A DNA stretch of 64,000 nucleotides, taken from assembly GCA_002359185.1 (NCBI GenBank), contig DEML01000041.1, positions 27,429 through 91,428 of the forward strand. Reading direction: 5' to 3'. Position 1 is the stretch's first letter, and every line of letters begins with the position of its first letter. The notes under the pieces were generated by a model. It was not told the DNA's origin. It saw only the letters and a program-made list of their open reading frames with translations, and did not search any database. The translations under genes were made by a program, and so were the position numbers. The stretch comes from Planctomycetaceae bacterium UBA2671. Its GTDB lineage: Bacteria; Planctomycetota; Planctomycetia; Planctomycetales; Planctomycetaceae. This document shows positions 26,568-35,184 of this stretch, in pieces.

Positions 26568-27515
26568 TTCATTTAATACCTGACCGTCGTTGATTCTTTC
26601 GAGATTAAATCGAATACTGTAATCCGTATTTTCACTCAAAAAGCGAACACCTCCGTCAGCGAGTACCATTTGTATTCCGCCTTGATGGTAACTTCCGGTC
26701 CAACCCCAATCGCCTAACCTTGGCTTATGGTCTGTGCCGGAACGTACCGTTGTATTGGGAGCTTGTGCAGAAAGACTCAAGCCAACCTGGACCCAACCTC
26801 GAGCGGCCCAGTGTGCATTTTGTCCGTTTCCACAACAGGCCTGCCTGGTTTCGAGAAGCATCGCGGTATTCGTCGTCCCGTCGGTAATATCGCGTACTTT
26901 GCATTTACTACCATCTTCAAACATAGTCCGTGAAGCTCGCTTGACCCAATAGTTACACACATCGTGATCTCGAAGAGCCGTGAAATCGTAGTTCGTTCGA
27001 TGGACCGCAGTTTGCCCCGGAGGGTCGTAAAATGTTGGACTGAGAGATTGCGATACTGGACCAGGATCAGAAGGACACAAAAAGATATCCAGGTCACGGT
27101 CAATCAGTGTTCCATTGAAGGTTGCATCTCCACCTGCAAGTGGAATCGAACTTTGTGTTTTAACGTTGAAAGCTCTGTTGAAATCCAATTGATCATACAA
27201 AGCTCCCTGCTCCAGTCCCGGCAATAACATGACCAGCCCATTCATGTTCATCGCAACTGCTCCTGCAGTTCCGTTCGCATCATCACAATCTCCACCAGCC
27301 ACTTGTCCCGGAGGGAAGACGGAATGGGTGTCATGATAATTGTGTAGAGCTAATCCAATTTGCTTCATTTTGTTTTTACAGGCACTGCGTCTGGCCGCTT
27401 CCCGCGCTTGCTGCACTGCAGGTAACAGCAGGGCTACTAATATCGCAATGATGGCTATAACAACGAGTAACTCGATTAGCGTAAAGCCTGTTCGCGAATT
27501 GATTCTCTGGCTCAT
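26562..27515 (-). CDS. DUF1559 protein, type II pseudopilin-like with H-X9-DG motif
   Basis: This 317-aa protein has a prepilin-type N-terminus (RTGFTLIELLVVIAIIAILV) for processing by a prepilin peptidase, followed by the helix and the AARRSACKNKMKQIGLALHN signature of DUF1559. Near the C-terminus YHQGGIQMVLADG fits H-X9-DG exactly (H, nine residues, DG), the tail motif of this planctomycete family. The protein is thought to be part of surface or pseudopilus assemblies; its function is unknown. Dozens of copies per genome are usual. AGGAG lies seven bases before the ATG at 27515. The lipoprotein gene that usually accompanies such genes follows on the same strand, about 270 bp downstream. Confidence 0.95.
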   Translation of the reverse strand: MSQRINSRTGFTLIELLVVIAIIAILVALLLPAVQQAREAARRSACKNKMKQIGLALHNYHDTHSVFPPGQVAGGDCDDANGTAGAVAMNMNGLVMLLPGLEQGALYDQLDFNRAFNVKTQSSIPLAGGDATFNGTLIDRDLDIFLCPSDPGPVSQSLSPTFYDPPGQTAVHRTNYDFTALRDHDVCNYWVKRASRTMFEDGSKCKVRDITDGTTNTAMLLETRQACCGNGQNAHWAARGWVQVGLSLSAQAPNTTVRSGTDHKPRLGDWGWTGSYHQGGIQMVLADGGVRFLSENTDYSIRFNLERINDGQVLNEF

Positions 27516-27777
27516 ATTCCCCTCCTGTTACTGAATAATTTAAGTACAGGTTGATATACAGCAGATTTGGGGCCAAGAATTTTAAATTCGGTACATTTTC
27601 ATTAATGTATTGTATTTACAGCCAAACTGAGATATCGCGATGTATCATGACATGTTAGTCTCTTGATCCCATCTTCATATCTGCCTTACGCCTCAGCAAT
27701 GATGCAAATCGGAAAGGCAAATTAAAGATGATGAAACCAATCACTGACTTCACCTGAATTCAATACCAGCAATTTGT

Positions 27778-28674
27778 TCACGTCATCGGAATATAGCGGG
27801 AAAGGATGATTCCGGGGATCATCATTAGGGCGGCTGCGATGGCCATCGGCATTGAATGCGGGCCGCCGTGAGCAATGATGACGATGGCTTCGAGCATTGG
27901 AATCGTAAGTAACATGGCACGAACGGTTTGCTGGACTTGTGCCGGTTCACGCGATCGAATTGCGGGCAAGGCTCTGCGTAGCACCTGAAATGCGATTAAT
28001 ATCAGCATGACCACGACCAGCATGACAGCAGAACCAGTCGAAAGCACAGCGGCTATCACTCCCCAGGCGAGTAGTGCTAATACAGAAAGTATTAAGCCAA
28101 CGGTTAATGGCCAGGCTGCACTTTTTTGGGCTTCGCTGCGGGCGAACAGGGTGATACCGCAGACATACAATGTCATGACGACTGCGACAATCAGCGCAGG
28201 ATAATCGCCCCATTGGTTGAATGAAGTTACGCAAGCTGCTCCCAGCAGGACATTAAAGCCCCGGCACAATCCCATCAGCAAAGGTCCCGCTGAAGTTTTT
28301 TTCCCGCCTGCGTCATAAGCCATAATTGCCCCCGCAAGAGCCAGACTGACAAAAAACGCAGGCATCGAAACGAGCAAAGCAGCACAAACTCCTGCCAACA
28401 TCAAGACAGAAGCCAGCAGTCGTGCAAATTTGGGTCTGATTTCCCGAGCCGGCAGGGGGCGATTCGGACGTTCGACAAGATCCTGTTTAATGTCGAATAG
28501 ATCATTCCAGACCATCCCGGAAAGATACAGACAACCTGAAGCAGCCAGGAGTCCCGTTAATTCCAGAGGAGCAATTTCTCCTTGTTGCACAATTGCGTAG
28601 CCGGCCAACACATCCGGAAATGTGGTGAAGACAGCCGGGATTCGCAATAAACGCAACAACGGCATCAAAGACAT
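27778..28674 (-). CDS. UbiA-family prenyltransferase (EboC-like)
   Basis: This 298-aa membrane protein has eight to nine hydrophobic helices. It carries the first Asp-rich motif of UbiA proteins, NDLFDIKQD (NDxxDxxxD), followed by RPNRPLPAREI, and a weaker second motif MAYDAGGKKT. UbiA enzymes attach isoprenoid chains to aromatic or other acceptors. The overall look is closest to EboC-like members, but none of the other ebo genes is nearby. Isoprenoid supply in this organism comes from the MEP pathway (see ispD and ispG). The substrate is not determined. The gene is monocistronic, with about 60 bp to the TPR gene upstream. Confidence 0.85.
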   Translation of the reverse strand: MSLMPLLRLLRIPAVFTTFPDVLAGYAIVQQGEIAPLELTGLLAASGCLYLSGMVWNDLFDIKQDLVERPNRPLPAREIRPKFARLLASVLMLAGVCAALLVSMPAFFVSLALAGAIMAYDAGGKKTSAGPLLMGLCRGFNVLLGAACVTSFNQWGDYPALIVAVVMTLYVCGITLFARSEAQKSAAWPLTVGLILSVLALLAWGVIAAVLSTGSAVMLVVVMLILIAFQVLRRALPAIRSREPAQVQQTVRAMLLTIPMLEAIVIIAHGGPHSMPMAIAAALMMIPGIILSRYIPMT

Positions 28675-28736
28675 TGTACTAATTGGCCCTCATATTCTTC
28701 TAGATGTCTCTGTCAGGCTTTCCAGAATTAATCAGT

Positions 28737-29066
28737 TCAGTGAGATCCGCAGCCACCTGCTCCCATGTTATTCGATTGTGCCAATGCGTCTTCGGCTTCG
28801 GTAATCATGCCGCAACGCTGGGAAATAACAGAGAGTTGAGCGTGAGAGAACGGGTCATCGGGTTCGATCTCGACAACTTTTTTCGCATGAGCCAGTGCCT
28901 GCTCGTTGTGTCCCAGTTTCTGCAAATGCACGGCCAGAGCCGTGTGAGCCAGCACATATTGATCGTCCTGAACCAGAATTTCGCGAAGCTTGGCGACTGC
29001 TCCTTCGAGATCGCCCACATTTTTAAGCTTGGTGGCTTCATCGTAAAGTGTATTTAAATCTGACAT
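28737..29066 (-). CDS. Small TPR-repeat protein
   Basis: This 109-aa protein is made of about three tetratricopeptide repeats (SDLNTLYDEATKLKNVGDLE, VLAHTALAVHLQKLGHNEQA, DPFSHAQLSVISQRCGMITE), a protein-protein interaction scaffold. The C-terminus is unusual: a short tail that ends GAGGCGSH, which could bind a metal. AAGGAG six bases before the ATG at 29066 fixes the start; the longer frame to 29129 is not needed. No catalytic domain is present. It shares strand with the UbiA gene but the 60-bp gap does not prove a common transcript. Confidence 0.82.
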   Translation of the reverse strand: MSDLNTLYDEATKLKNVGDLEGAVAKLREILVQDDQYVLAHTALAVHLQKLGHNEQALAHAKKVVEIEPDDPFSHAQLSVISQRCGMITEAEDALAQSNNMGAGGCGSH

Positions 29067-29192
29067 GCATATCTCCTTAGATGGGAAGCGGATGAGATTT
29101 CCAGTGGATTTCAATGACCGCAATTTCATTATTAGACACTATCCTCATTGTACTCAGTCATGTGATGGAATCCAATTCTTAATAGACATTTA

Positions 29193-29261
29193 GAACCGCA
29201 GATAAACGCGGATGCACGCAGATCAGTTTTATCCGCGTTTACCTGCTTGCATCCGAGGTTC
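29193..29261. repeat. Inverted repeat (CCGCAGATAAACGCGGATGC...)
   Basis: AACCGCAGATAAACGCGGAT faces ATCCGCGTTTACCTGCTTGC in an imperfect palindrome. A close relative at 36356-36415 has the same GCAGATAAACGCGGATG opening. It lies in the roughly 340-bp gap (29067-29402) between the divergent TPR and LRR genes, which contains no gene I can support. Confidence 0.7.
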
Positions 29262-29402
29262 AAATTATTACTCAAAACGCTCTCAATTTCGGAACAGAAA
29301 AATTCTCCGACTCTCTTTCCGCTTGAAAACCCGTCGAATATCTTTCATTCTTGATACACTCTCTTGATCACCAATAACAATCAGTATTCACAGGAGCAGA
29401 AA

Positions 29403-30074
29403 ATGATTCTTCGCCTCGCCATCATTACGGCCGTTTTGCTTGGAACGATTTCTCAAGTCCATGCTCAGTACGATGAGGTCAAAAAAAAGGGAGGTCGCGT
29501 TTTACCTTTGTCTCAGGCTGATGATCGTGTCGAGATTTCCTACCATCTTTCGAGCGATGAGATCACCGATGCTAATCTCCAGCCGCTGGTCGGTCTCGAA
29601 AAAGTCTATGCGATCAATCTCCGCGGCACGAAAGTCACAAATGCGGGTCTGGCTTCCATCTCAAAGCTGGAGTCCCTGACACGTCTTCATCTTGAAAAAA
29701 CAGAGATTGGCGATGAAGGCCTAACACATCTCTCCGGCTTGAAAAACCTGGAGTATCTCAATCTGTATGCCACGAAAGTGACCGATGCAGGGCTCTCATC
29801 TCTTGAAGGTCTGACGAAGTTAAAAAAACTCTACCTCTGGGAGTCGGGAGTGACAAAAGCCGGAGTTGAAAAACTGCAGGCTGCGTTGCCTGAACTGGAA
29901 ATCATTGCAGGATTCGAAGAACCAAAACCAGCAGCAGAGGAGCCGAAACCAGAAGAAAAGCCAGCCGAAGAGAAGAAACCCGAAGAGAAGAAACCCGAAG
30001 AGAAGAAACCCGAAGAGAAGAAACCCGAAGAGAAGAAACCCGAAGAGAAGCCAGCAGAAGAGAAGAAAGAGTAA
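29403..30074 (+). CDS. Secreted LRR protein with KKPEE tail repeats
   Basis: This 223-aa protein has a signal peptide (MILRLAIITAVLLGTISQVHA), then about five leucine-rich repeats of the planctomycete type (KVTNAGLASISKLESLTRLH, LSGLKNLEYLNLYATKVTDA), and a highly charged C-terminal tail built on KKPEE. The 15-bp DNA unit that encodes this tail is repeated about five times at 29980-30050. LRR domains bind proteins; the tail is likely unstructured and may span the cell envelope. AGGAG before the ATG at 29403 selects this start over the TTG at 29364. A perfect-looking terminator hairpin follows at 30085-30141. Confidence 0.88.
   Translation: MILRLAIITAVLLGTISQVHAQYDEVKKKGGRVLPLSQADDRVEISYHLSSDEITDANLQPLVGLEKVYAINLRGTKVTNAGLASISKLESLTRLHLEKTEIGDEGLTHLSGLKNLEYLNLYATKVTDAGLSSLEGLTKLKKLYLWESGVTKAGVEKLQAALPELEIIAGFEEPKPAAEEPKPEEKPAEEKKPEEKKPEEKKPEEKKPEEKKPEEKPAEEKKE
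29980..30050 (+). repeat. Coding tandem repeat, 15-bp unit (AAGAAACCCGAAGAG)
   Basis: The unit AAGAAACCCGAAGAG is repeated about five times in a row with hardly any change at the DNA level, encoding KKPEE. Near-identity between units suggests recent slippage and probable copy-number variation between strains. Confidence 0.9.
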
Positions 30075-30084
30075 ATTGAAGTTT

Positions 30085-30141
30085 ACCAGCACGGAAACGC
30101 AAGCGAGTGTGTTCTTCACTCGCTTGCGTTTCGTGCTGGTA
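30085..30141 (+). terminator. Strong hairpin after the LRR gene
   Basis: ACCAGCACGGAAACGCAAGC and GCTTGCGTTTCGTGCTGGT form a stem of more than 20 bp around a short loop, followed by ATTTAAATTG. There is no long T-run, so it may act as a bidirectional or protective hairpin as well as a terminator. It lies between the convergent LRR and DUF1080 genes. Confidence 0.7.
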
Positions 30142-30199
30142 TTTAAATTGTAAAATATGAGGGCGGCTCCTTGAGCAAGCCCCCTTATAATACTCTGAA

Positions 30200-30838
30200 C
30201 TACTCCGGCAGGCGTTTCACTTTGATTTCACGGAAATAGACTTTGCTGCCGGGGTCGTGAGCCTGCAAAGCAAATGTTCCTGAAGAAAGCACGCGTTCAA
30301 AATCCTGACCGGGTTTTGCTCCCTGTGGTTCGTAGTAATCGACACAGACTTTATCGTTAATGAGGGTTTGCACGTGATTTCCCTTGACGATGATTTTGTA
30401 ATCAAACCATTCGTTATCGACAGCCGGGGAATCGTAAAGGATGTTGGAAACCGCATAAATTGAGGCGGTTTTCTTAGGATCTTTTTCATAGGTATTGTTC
30501 ACCTGACATTCAAATCCTCCCTTGGGCCAGCCGTCATCCTGATATTTCGTATGGAAGTAAATTCCGCCATTGCTGTTCGGCTCTGTTTTTACCTGACACT
30601 GGAATTCAAAGTTTTTGAACGGTTTGTCATCTCCCACATAGAACAGGTGGCTGCGTTCGCCCTGACAGGTAAAGGCTCCGTCTTCAATTTTCCAGCTGTC
30701 CGAATTTTCGTTGATTTTCCAGCCTTCGAATGTCTTTCCGTCCATCAGCGAAACCCACCCGTCCTCACCAGCCTGCAAGGTTGATGTCATCGATAACAGA
30801 GATACAGTCGCTACGAGGATGAGAGAGATTTGTCGCAT
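30200..30838 (-). CDS. DUF1080 (3-keto-disaccharide hydrolase-like) secreted protein
   Basis: This 212-aa protein has a signal peptide (about residues 1-23, ending LQA) and one DUF1080 domain, a concanavalin-like beta-sandwich. Typical blocks are WVSLMDGKTFEGWKI, WKIEDGAFTCQGE, NSNGGIYFHTKY, ECQVNNTY and LQAHDPGSKVYFREIKVKRL. Members are known or suspected to be glycoside hydrolases that act on 3-keto-glycosides. AAGGAG directly before the first ATG (30844) is correctly spaced for the second, at 30838, which I take as the start. It is convergent with the LRR gene. Confidence 0.92.
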   Translation of the reverse strand: MRQISLILVATVSLLSMTSTLQAGEDGWVSLMDGKTFEGWKINENSDSWKIEDGAFTCQGERSHLFYVGDDKPFKNFEFQCQVKTEPNSNGGIYFHTKYQDDGWPKGGFECQVNNTYEKDPKKTASIYAVSNILYDSPAVDNEWFDYKIIVKGNHVQTLINDKVCVDYYEPQGAKPGQDFERVLSSGTFALQAHDPGSKVYFREIKVKRLPE

Positions 30839-31033
30839 GGGCATTCTCCTTAGTGGGAATTGTTTGTGGAATGGGGTAGATTTAGAGTGAATTCATACAA
30901 AAATGGTTAGATGTCCCATCTTCGCTCTACAATTCTTATACCGCTAACTGTTGATGGATGCCATCGTCGAAACTGAAAACCGATTCTGAAATAGGCTTTT
31001 CGGAGTCTCTCACTCCAGGAAACTGTGATATTT

Positions 31034-32167
31034 ATGGCTGAACACGTTGCTTCCCACGCTCCCAAGGCTGCTCGAAATTCGCAACGGGGACTCGTTATCT
31101 GGCACGGCATGCGGATGGGAGATTTCGCGAAACTGGTCCGAGTCGGAGCGGAACTGCACTGGACACAACTCCATCGCATTCTGCCGACCCTGTTTATGAC
31201 GGTCCACAATTCCGTCTGGGCTCCCATCGAGAAAATGCGATTTCGCAAGCAGATTGAGCAAACCCAAGTTCAGCCTCCCGTATTCGTCCTCGGCCACTGG
31301 CGTTCCGGCACAACCTACCTACACAACTTAATGACGCTCGATGATCGATTCACCTACCCGAATCTCTACGAGTGCATCTTCGCCCATCACTTTTTGACCA
31401 CCGAAAAAACGATGGCGGGCCTGACGAATTTCATCGTTCCTAAAAAACGGCCAATGGATAACATGCAGACCGGCTGGAAACTGCCGCAGGAAGATGAAAT
31501 GGCCCTGCTGCTCACCACTACATACTCCCCGTATCGCAACCTGGCATTTCAGGGACACCGTGAACGCTACGAAGATTACTTCGATTTCAAAAACGCGGAT
31601 CCCAAAGAGCGGGAAGAGTGGAAGCAGGCGTTAATGACGTTTGCCAAAAAGCTGACCATCCGCAACAACAAGCCGATCGTGTTTAAATCTCCCGGACACA
31701 CCTACCGCATCGAAATTCTGAGGGAGTTGTTTCCGGATGCCAAGTTCGTCTACATCCATCGACACCCCTACGATGTTATTCGCTCAACGATCTATCTGCG
31801 TGGCGTGATGTTCCAGACCAACGCCCTCGGGCGGTTGAATCTCGAACGGAACGAAGAACTGATCTACGAAGCCTACGAGCAATGCATCCGCACTTACGAG
31901 CAGGACAAACAACAGATTCCCGAAGGCAACCTGACCGAAATCAAATACGAAGATCTCGAACAGAACCCGATTGAACACATGCGCAAAGTCTACGAAGAAC
32001 TCAGCCTGCCCGTCTTTGATCATGTCCAACCGGAAATCGAGAAGTATGTCGCCGGACAGAAAGAATACAAAAAGAACGAATTCGCCACCGATCCTGTGCT
32101 GGCTGAAGTGATTAATACGCGGATGAAATTTGCGCTGGAGAAGTATGGATATGATCCGGTGACGTGA
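31034..32167 (+). CDS. Sulfotransferase family protein
   Basis: This 377-aa soluble protein contains the PAPS-dependent sulfotransferase fold. The 5'-phosphosulfate loop is FVLGHWRSGTTYLHNLM at about residue 85, and the 3'-phosphate-binding strand-helix is KFVYIHRHPYDVIRSTIY at about 235. Such proteins transfer sulfate from PAPS to carbohydrates, lipids or proteins; planctomycetes often encode several. The catalytic glutamate/histidine cannot be named from this alone. ATG at 31034 is preferred over the GTG at 31025. It is followed 67 bp later, on the same strand, by the TIGR02996/BCCP-like gene. Confidence 0.9.
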   Translation: MAEHVASHAPKAARNSQRGLVIWHGMRMGDFAKLVRVGAELHWTQLHRILPTLFMTVHNSVWAPIEKMRFRKQIEQTQVQPPVFVLGHWRSGTTYLHNLMTLDDRFTYPNLYECIFAHHFLTTEKTMAGLTNFIVPKKRPMDNMQTGWKLPQEDEMALLLTTTYSPYRNLAFQGHRERYEDYFDFKNADPKEREEWKQALMTFAKKLTIRNNKPIVFKSPGHTYRIEILRELFPDAKFVYIHRHPYDVIRSTIYLRGVMFQTNALGRLNLERNEELIYEAYEQCIRTYEQDKQQIPEGNLTEIKYEDLEQNPIEHMRKVYEELSLPVFDHVQPEIEKYVAGQKEYKKNEFATDPVLAEVINTRMKFALEKYGYDPVT

Positions 32168-32234
32168 AATGCCACAACAGGATGCCCAAACGTGTGTTTT
32201 CAATCATTTCATACAGCCAAGCTTTTGATGACTT

Positions 32235-32747
32235 ATGGATGAACATTCATTTCTTGAACGAATTCAATCAACACCCGGTGACATCGACTTACTTAGAGAA
32301 TACGCGCATTGGCTGGTAACAAATAAAGACCCTCGTGGAAAACACCTGATTGCAGAACTCGATGTTCGTGTTGCAAAAGCTCAATTAATCCAATCAGAAT
32401 ATGATCTATTCCAAATGAGGTCTGTCCGCAGTTGTGACTTTGAGTGGCTCGATTCTATTCTGCCACTCAATGTCATGTCGCCAGTTGAGGGTAAATTCTA
32501 TTGTGCCCCCGCTCCTGATGAACTTCCATTTATAAAGCTGGGCGACTTCTGTTTCCCCGACACCATCATTGGAATCGTCGAAAGTCTGAAGGTGTTCCAC
32601 AAAATTCCTGCTACTTACAGCGGCATCGTAGATGAAATTGTTGTTACCCCTGGAGCATCTGTCACCTCTGGTGAAATTCTCATAAAACTCGTACGACCAC
32701 AGAAACCAATATCTCACGGAAAACAAAGCAACTATGTACAAGAATAG
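32235..32747 (+). CDS. TIGR02996 N-terminus fused to a biotin-carboxyl-carrier-like domain
   Basis: This 170-aa protein has two parts. Residues 1-45 match the TIGR02996 planctomycete domain (EHSFLERIQSTPGDIDLLRE, then DPRGKHLIAELD). Residues 82-157 align well with biotin carboxyl carrier protein: VEGKFYCAPAPDELPFIKLG, an IVESLKVFHKIPA block at the biotinylation site, and YSGIVDEIVVTPGASVTSGE. Lys119 sits where BCCP biotin is attached, but the consensus EAMKM is changed to ESLKV, so biotinylation is uncertain. A carrier protein fused to a TIGR02996 domain is unusual. No biotin carboxylase or carboxyltransferase gene is nearby. It may be a derived, non-enzymatic domain. Confidence 0.82.
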   Translation: MDEHSFLERIQSTPGDIDLLREYAHWLVTNKDPRGKHLIAELDVRVAKAQLIQSEYDLFQMRSVRSCDFEWLDSILPLNVMSPVEGKFYCAPAPDELPFIKLGDFCFPDTIIGIVESLKVFHKIPATYSGIVDEIVVTPGASVTSGEILIKLVRPQKPISHGKQSNYVQE

Positions 32748-32759
32748 ATAGCCGTTTTT

Positions 32760-32789
32760 CTGAGGCTTCGCTTCGACCTCAGCCACCCA
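32760..32789 (-). repeat. Orphan REP-like repeat
   Basis: CTGAGGCTTCGCTTCGACCT then CAGCCACCCA is an inverted copy of the REP family that surrounds the transposase at 3488-4042, with G-to-A variants in the stem. It lies between the BCCP-like gene and the end of the esterase gene, away from any transposase. Confidence 0.7.
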
Positions 32790-32821
32790 AACCCTGTTAA
32801 GTTGATCTTTCTGGTTCTCTC

Positions 32822-34876
32822 TCACCGCCAATACTCATCAAAGAACCCCGCCTCAACCACTTGTCCCGGCCAGAGTGCGTTCGGTTTTGTGTTGAGGTTG
32901 ATGATTGCCCAGTCGGGAAGTTTGGGGACCTGGCGGGCGTTGTTGAGGTAGGCGTATTCTCGGTAGGTGAAGCCGCTGTTGAGGACGATGTAACGGCTTG
33001 GGTTTTCCGGGTTCGGGAAAATCAGGATCGGGGCGTGCACGGCTGGGTCGTAAGATTTGCCTTTGAACACTAACTTCTCTTCGGTCCACTCCAGTGGAAG
33101 TCGGTCGATAATCTTAGCCAGATACTGATTGCTGGAGGGATCGCCGAAGAGAATGAGGTTTGAGTTGGCGATTTTTTCATCGGTCAATTTTGTATCGTCT
33201 ACTACGACCGCATCGCCGCGAAAGTGTCTTCGCCATTCCTGAATGAAGTGCTGCTGTTCGGCGTTTGTCCAGTCTCCCACATGATCGTGCCAGCTGGTTC
33301 CGGTGGGAGAGACGACGGTAAACGACTCCATGAAGGCATCGTCGACTGGTCCCTGCAGATTATGCTTCTTCTTTAATCCGGTTGGCTCGGCTGACTGCTG
33401 AACCCATTGACGGCCTGCCCATCGTAAGGAACAGGACCAGGAACGATCTGTCCCCGGGCGATCCAACTCCATGATTTGTTTGTGCAATGAAGGGCGACTT
33501 TGATATTTCGTAGTGAGGTGGATCTCGATTTTCTGATCCAGCGGAAAGGAACATGTCCCCGCAGGAAAGTTCAAATCCAGTCCCGTCACACCTTGAACCG
33601 AAACCAGAATGCGTTTGTTTTCAGGTTCGAGTTCGGCATAGACGCGGGACGGTTCCCAGTGTTGTTCCAGTCCAGTGACGGTGAGCCAGTGCAGTTTGTT
33701 GTACTTCAATGTGTGCGTGATGAATCGTAATTGCTGGGGAGGATCGAGCGAAACGTGTTCGGCGAGGCTGTCCAGTTTTGTGGTGATGATTTTATTCGAT
33801 TCGGGATGAATCGCATGTTTGGTTTCCGGGCCGATGATGTGCGTGAGTCGGATATTCTCTTTTGCGAGCGCCTGCTCCATAATATCTGCGGCCTGCTTTT
33901 GAATATCGAGTTCTCCGCTATAAGCAACCACAGGTAATTGATAAAGGTTGAGAGCGTTATCCGTGCAGTCGTACATTCGCCAGAGTTTTTGTTCGTACCA
34001 GGTTGGATTGAGCGTTTCCTGCTGGAAGGATTTCAGGAACTCGGGAGTCTCGGCAAAGCCTGCTCCCGGGTTGGCGGCGAAGAAGAGATCGGGATAGTGC
34101 ACCGCCATCTGCCAGCAACCGGCTCCGCCCATCGAAAATCCGCGGACGGCTATCCGATGTTCATCAATGCGATAATTCTGCCTGGCATGTTCGAGAGCTT
34201 CCAGCACATCGACTTCGCCAGCGAATTTGAAGGCGTTGCTGTAGCGTCCGTAGGGATGCAGAATAAATGTATTGGCAGGCTGATATTGTCCACGACGGTT
34301 CATCCGCTGGTTGATGAAACTCGTTTCGAGCACCTTCTCGCCGCGACCATGAAACCAGAGATCGAGCCGAAATTTGTCGTTGTGTCCAAACGAATAATTG
34401 TGCGGAATTTCGAGGCCGTATGGTTGGACTGTGTTATCGATGCGGGATCGATAGCCGCGGACGACGAGACCGGTTTGAGTCGTCCAGGGAGCATCCCCTT
34501 CCAGCAACGCCTCTGCTCTGCGTTTACCTTCAGCTAAAACCGATTTAGCCGCTTTAACTTCATTATCCGAATAGAGTTCCGAGTGTTCGATATTCTGTCG
34601 CAACGCTCGTGCGAAGATTTCAATATCTGGGAGGAGAGCAGGAGTGCGGGCATCTTTTCGTTTTCGCAATTGCTCGATCATTTCATCGAGTTGATCGATA
34701 CCTGTCGTTAATTCCTGATGGTCCTGTTCACTCAGGGTTATTCCCACTGGAGGCACGGCTCGGACTTCTTCCGGGAGATTATCCTGAGGCCCATCTGCTC
34801 GAACCGAAGACATCAGTGAACAGAACAAAGACAGGGTGATGGCAAACAACAGCGAGCTACATTGTAGTTTTTGCAT
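32822..34876 (-). CDS. Secreted alpha/beta hydrolase (prolyl-oligopeptidase/esterase type)
   Basis: This 684-aa protein has a signal peptide (about 1-27, ending VRA) and an alpha/beta hydrolase domain in its centre (about 165-370). The nucleophile elbow is GFSMGGAGCWQMA (G-x-S-x-G), preceded by the strand RIAVRGF, and AYSGELDIQK and TKHAIHP could supply the acid and histidine. The C-terminal region (about 380-684) has no name I can give but is typical of planctomycete prolyl-oligopeptidase/esterase-like proteins. It probably hydrolyses peptides or carbohydrate esters in the periplasm. The gene is divergent from the secreted unknown at 35185 and convergent with the BCCP-like gene. Confidence 0.87.
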   Translation of the reverse strand: MQKLQCSSLLFAITLSLFCSLMSSVRADGPQDNLPEEVRAVPPVGITLSEQDHQELTTGIDQLDEMIEQLRKRKDARTPALLPDIEIFARALRQNIEHSELYSDNEVKAAKSVLAEGKRRAEALLEGDAPWTTQTGLVVRGYRSRIDNTVQPYGLEIPHNYSFGHNDKFRLDLWFHGRGEKVLETSFINQRMNRRGQYQPANTFILHPYGRYSNAFKFAGEVDVLEALEHARQNYRIDEHRIAVRGFSMGGAGCWQMAVHYPDLFFAANPGAGFAETPEFLKSFQQETLNPTWYEQKLWRMYDCTDNALNLYQLPVVAYSGELDIQKQAADIMEQALAKENIRLTHIIGPETKHAIHPESNKIITTKLDSLAEHVSLDPPQQLRFITHTLKYNKLHWLTVTGLEQHWEPSRVYAELEPENKRILVSVQGVTGLDLNFPAGTCSFPLDQKIEIHLTTKYQSRPSLHKQIMELDRPGTDRSWSCSLRWAGRQWVQQSAEPTGLKKKHNLQGPVDDAFMESFTVVSPTGTSWHDHVGDWTNAEQQHFIQEWRRHFRGDAVVVDDTKLTDEKIANSNLILFGDPSSNQYLAKIIDRLPLEWTEEKLVFKGKSYDPAVHAPILIFPNPENPSRYIVLNSGFTYREYAYLNNARQVPKLPDWAIINLNTKPNALWPGQVVEAGFFDEYWR

Positions 34877-35184
34877 GATTTGGCTCCTTGCGATGTGAAA
34901 ACTCCTGATTCCGAATGTAACGAACCTAATTGGCGTTGTGTACTGATCCGTTAATAACGATGAAAACGAAATTTTGATCTAAAGTCGGATTTATGTTGAT
35001 CAGGAAAATTGGATTATCCGATATCCAATGATAGGGAGCCGTACAGGCGCATGAAGTCTGTACAGCAAGAGACCGTTCAATCCATTATGTCAGGCGGAGT
35101 TCTGCATAATGATCAGAGGGCAGGGGGAACCGCTCTCGACGGGTCAATTCGACACAGTTCAATCTCAGGGAGGGGATTTTACCG
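34877..35184. other. Intergenic region between divergent genes
   Basis: No gene or repeat is evident in this stretch of about 310 bp. It must include the promoters of the esterase (minus) and of the secreted protein at 35185 (plus). An AGGGAGGGG tract precedes the start of the latter. Confidence 0.4.

Noticed and set aside
29820..30119. Minus-strand open frame opposite the KKPEE repeat
   Set aside because: The protein is only LLFGF repeats, produced by the low-complexity DNA of the real LRR gene and its terminator.
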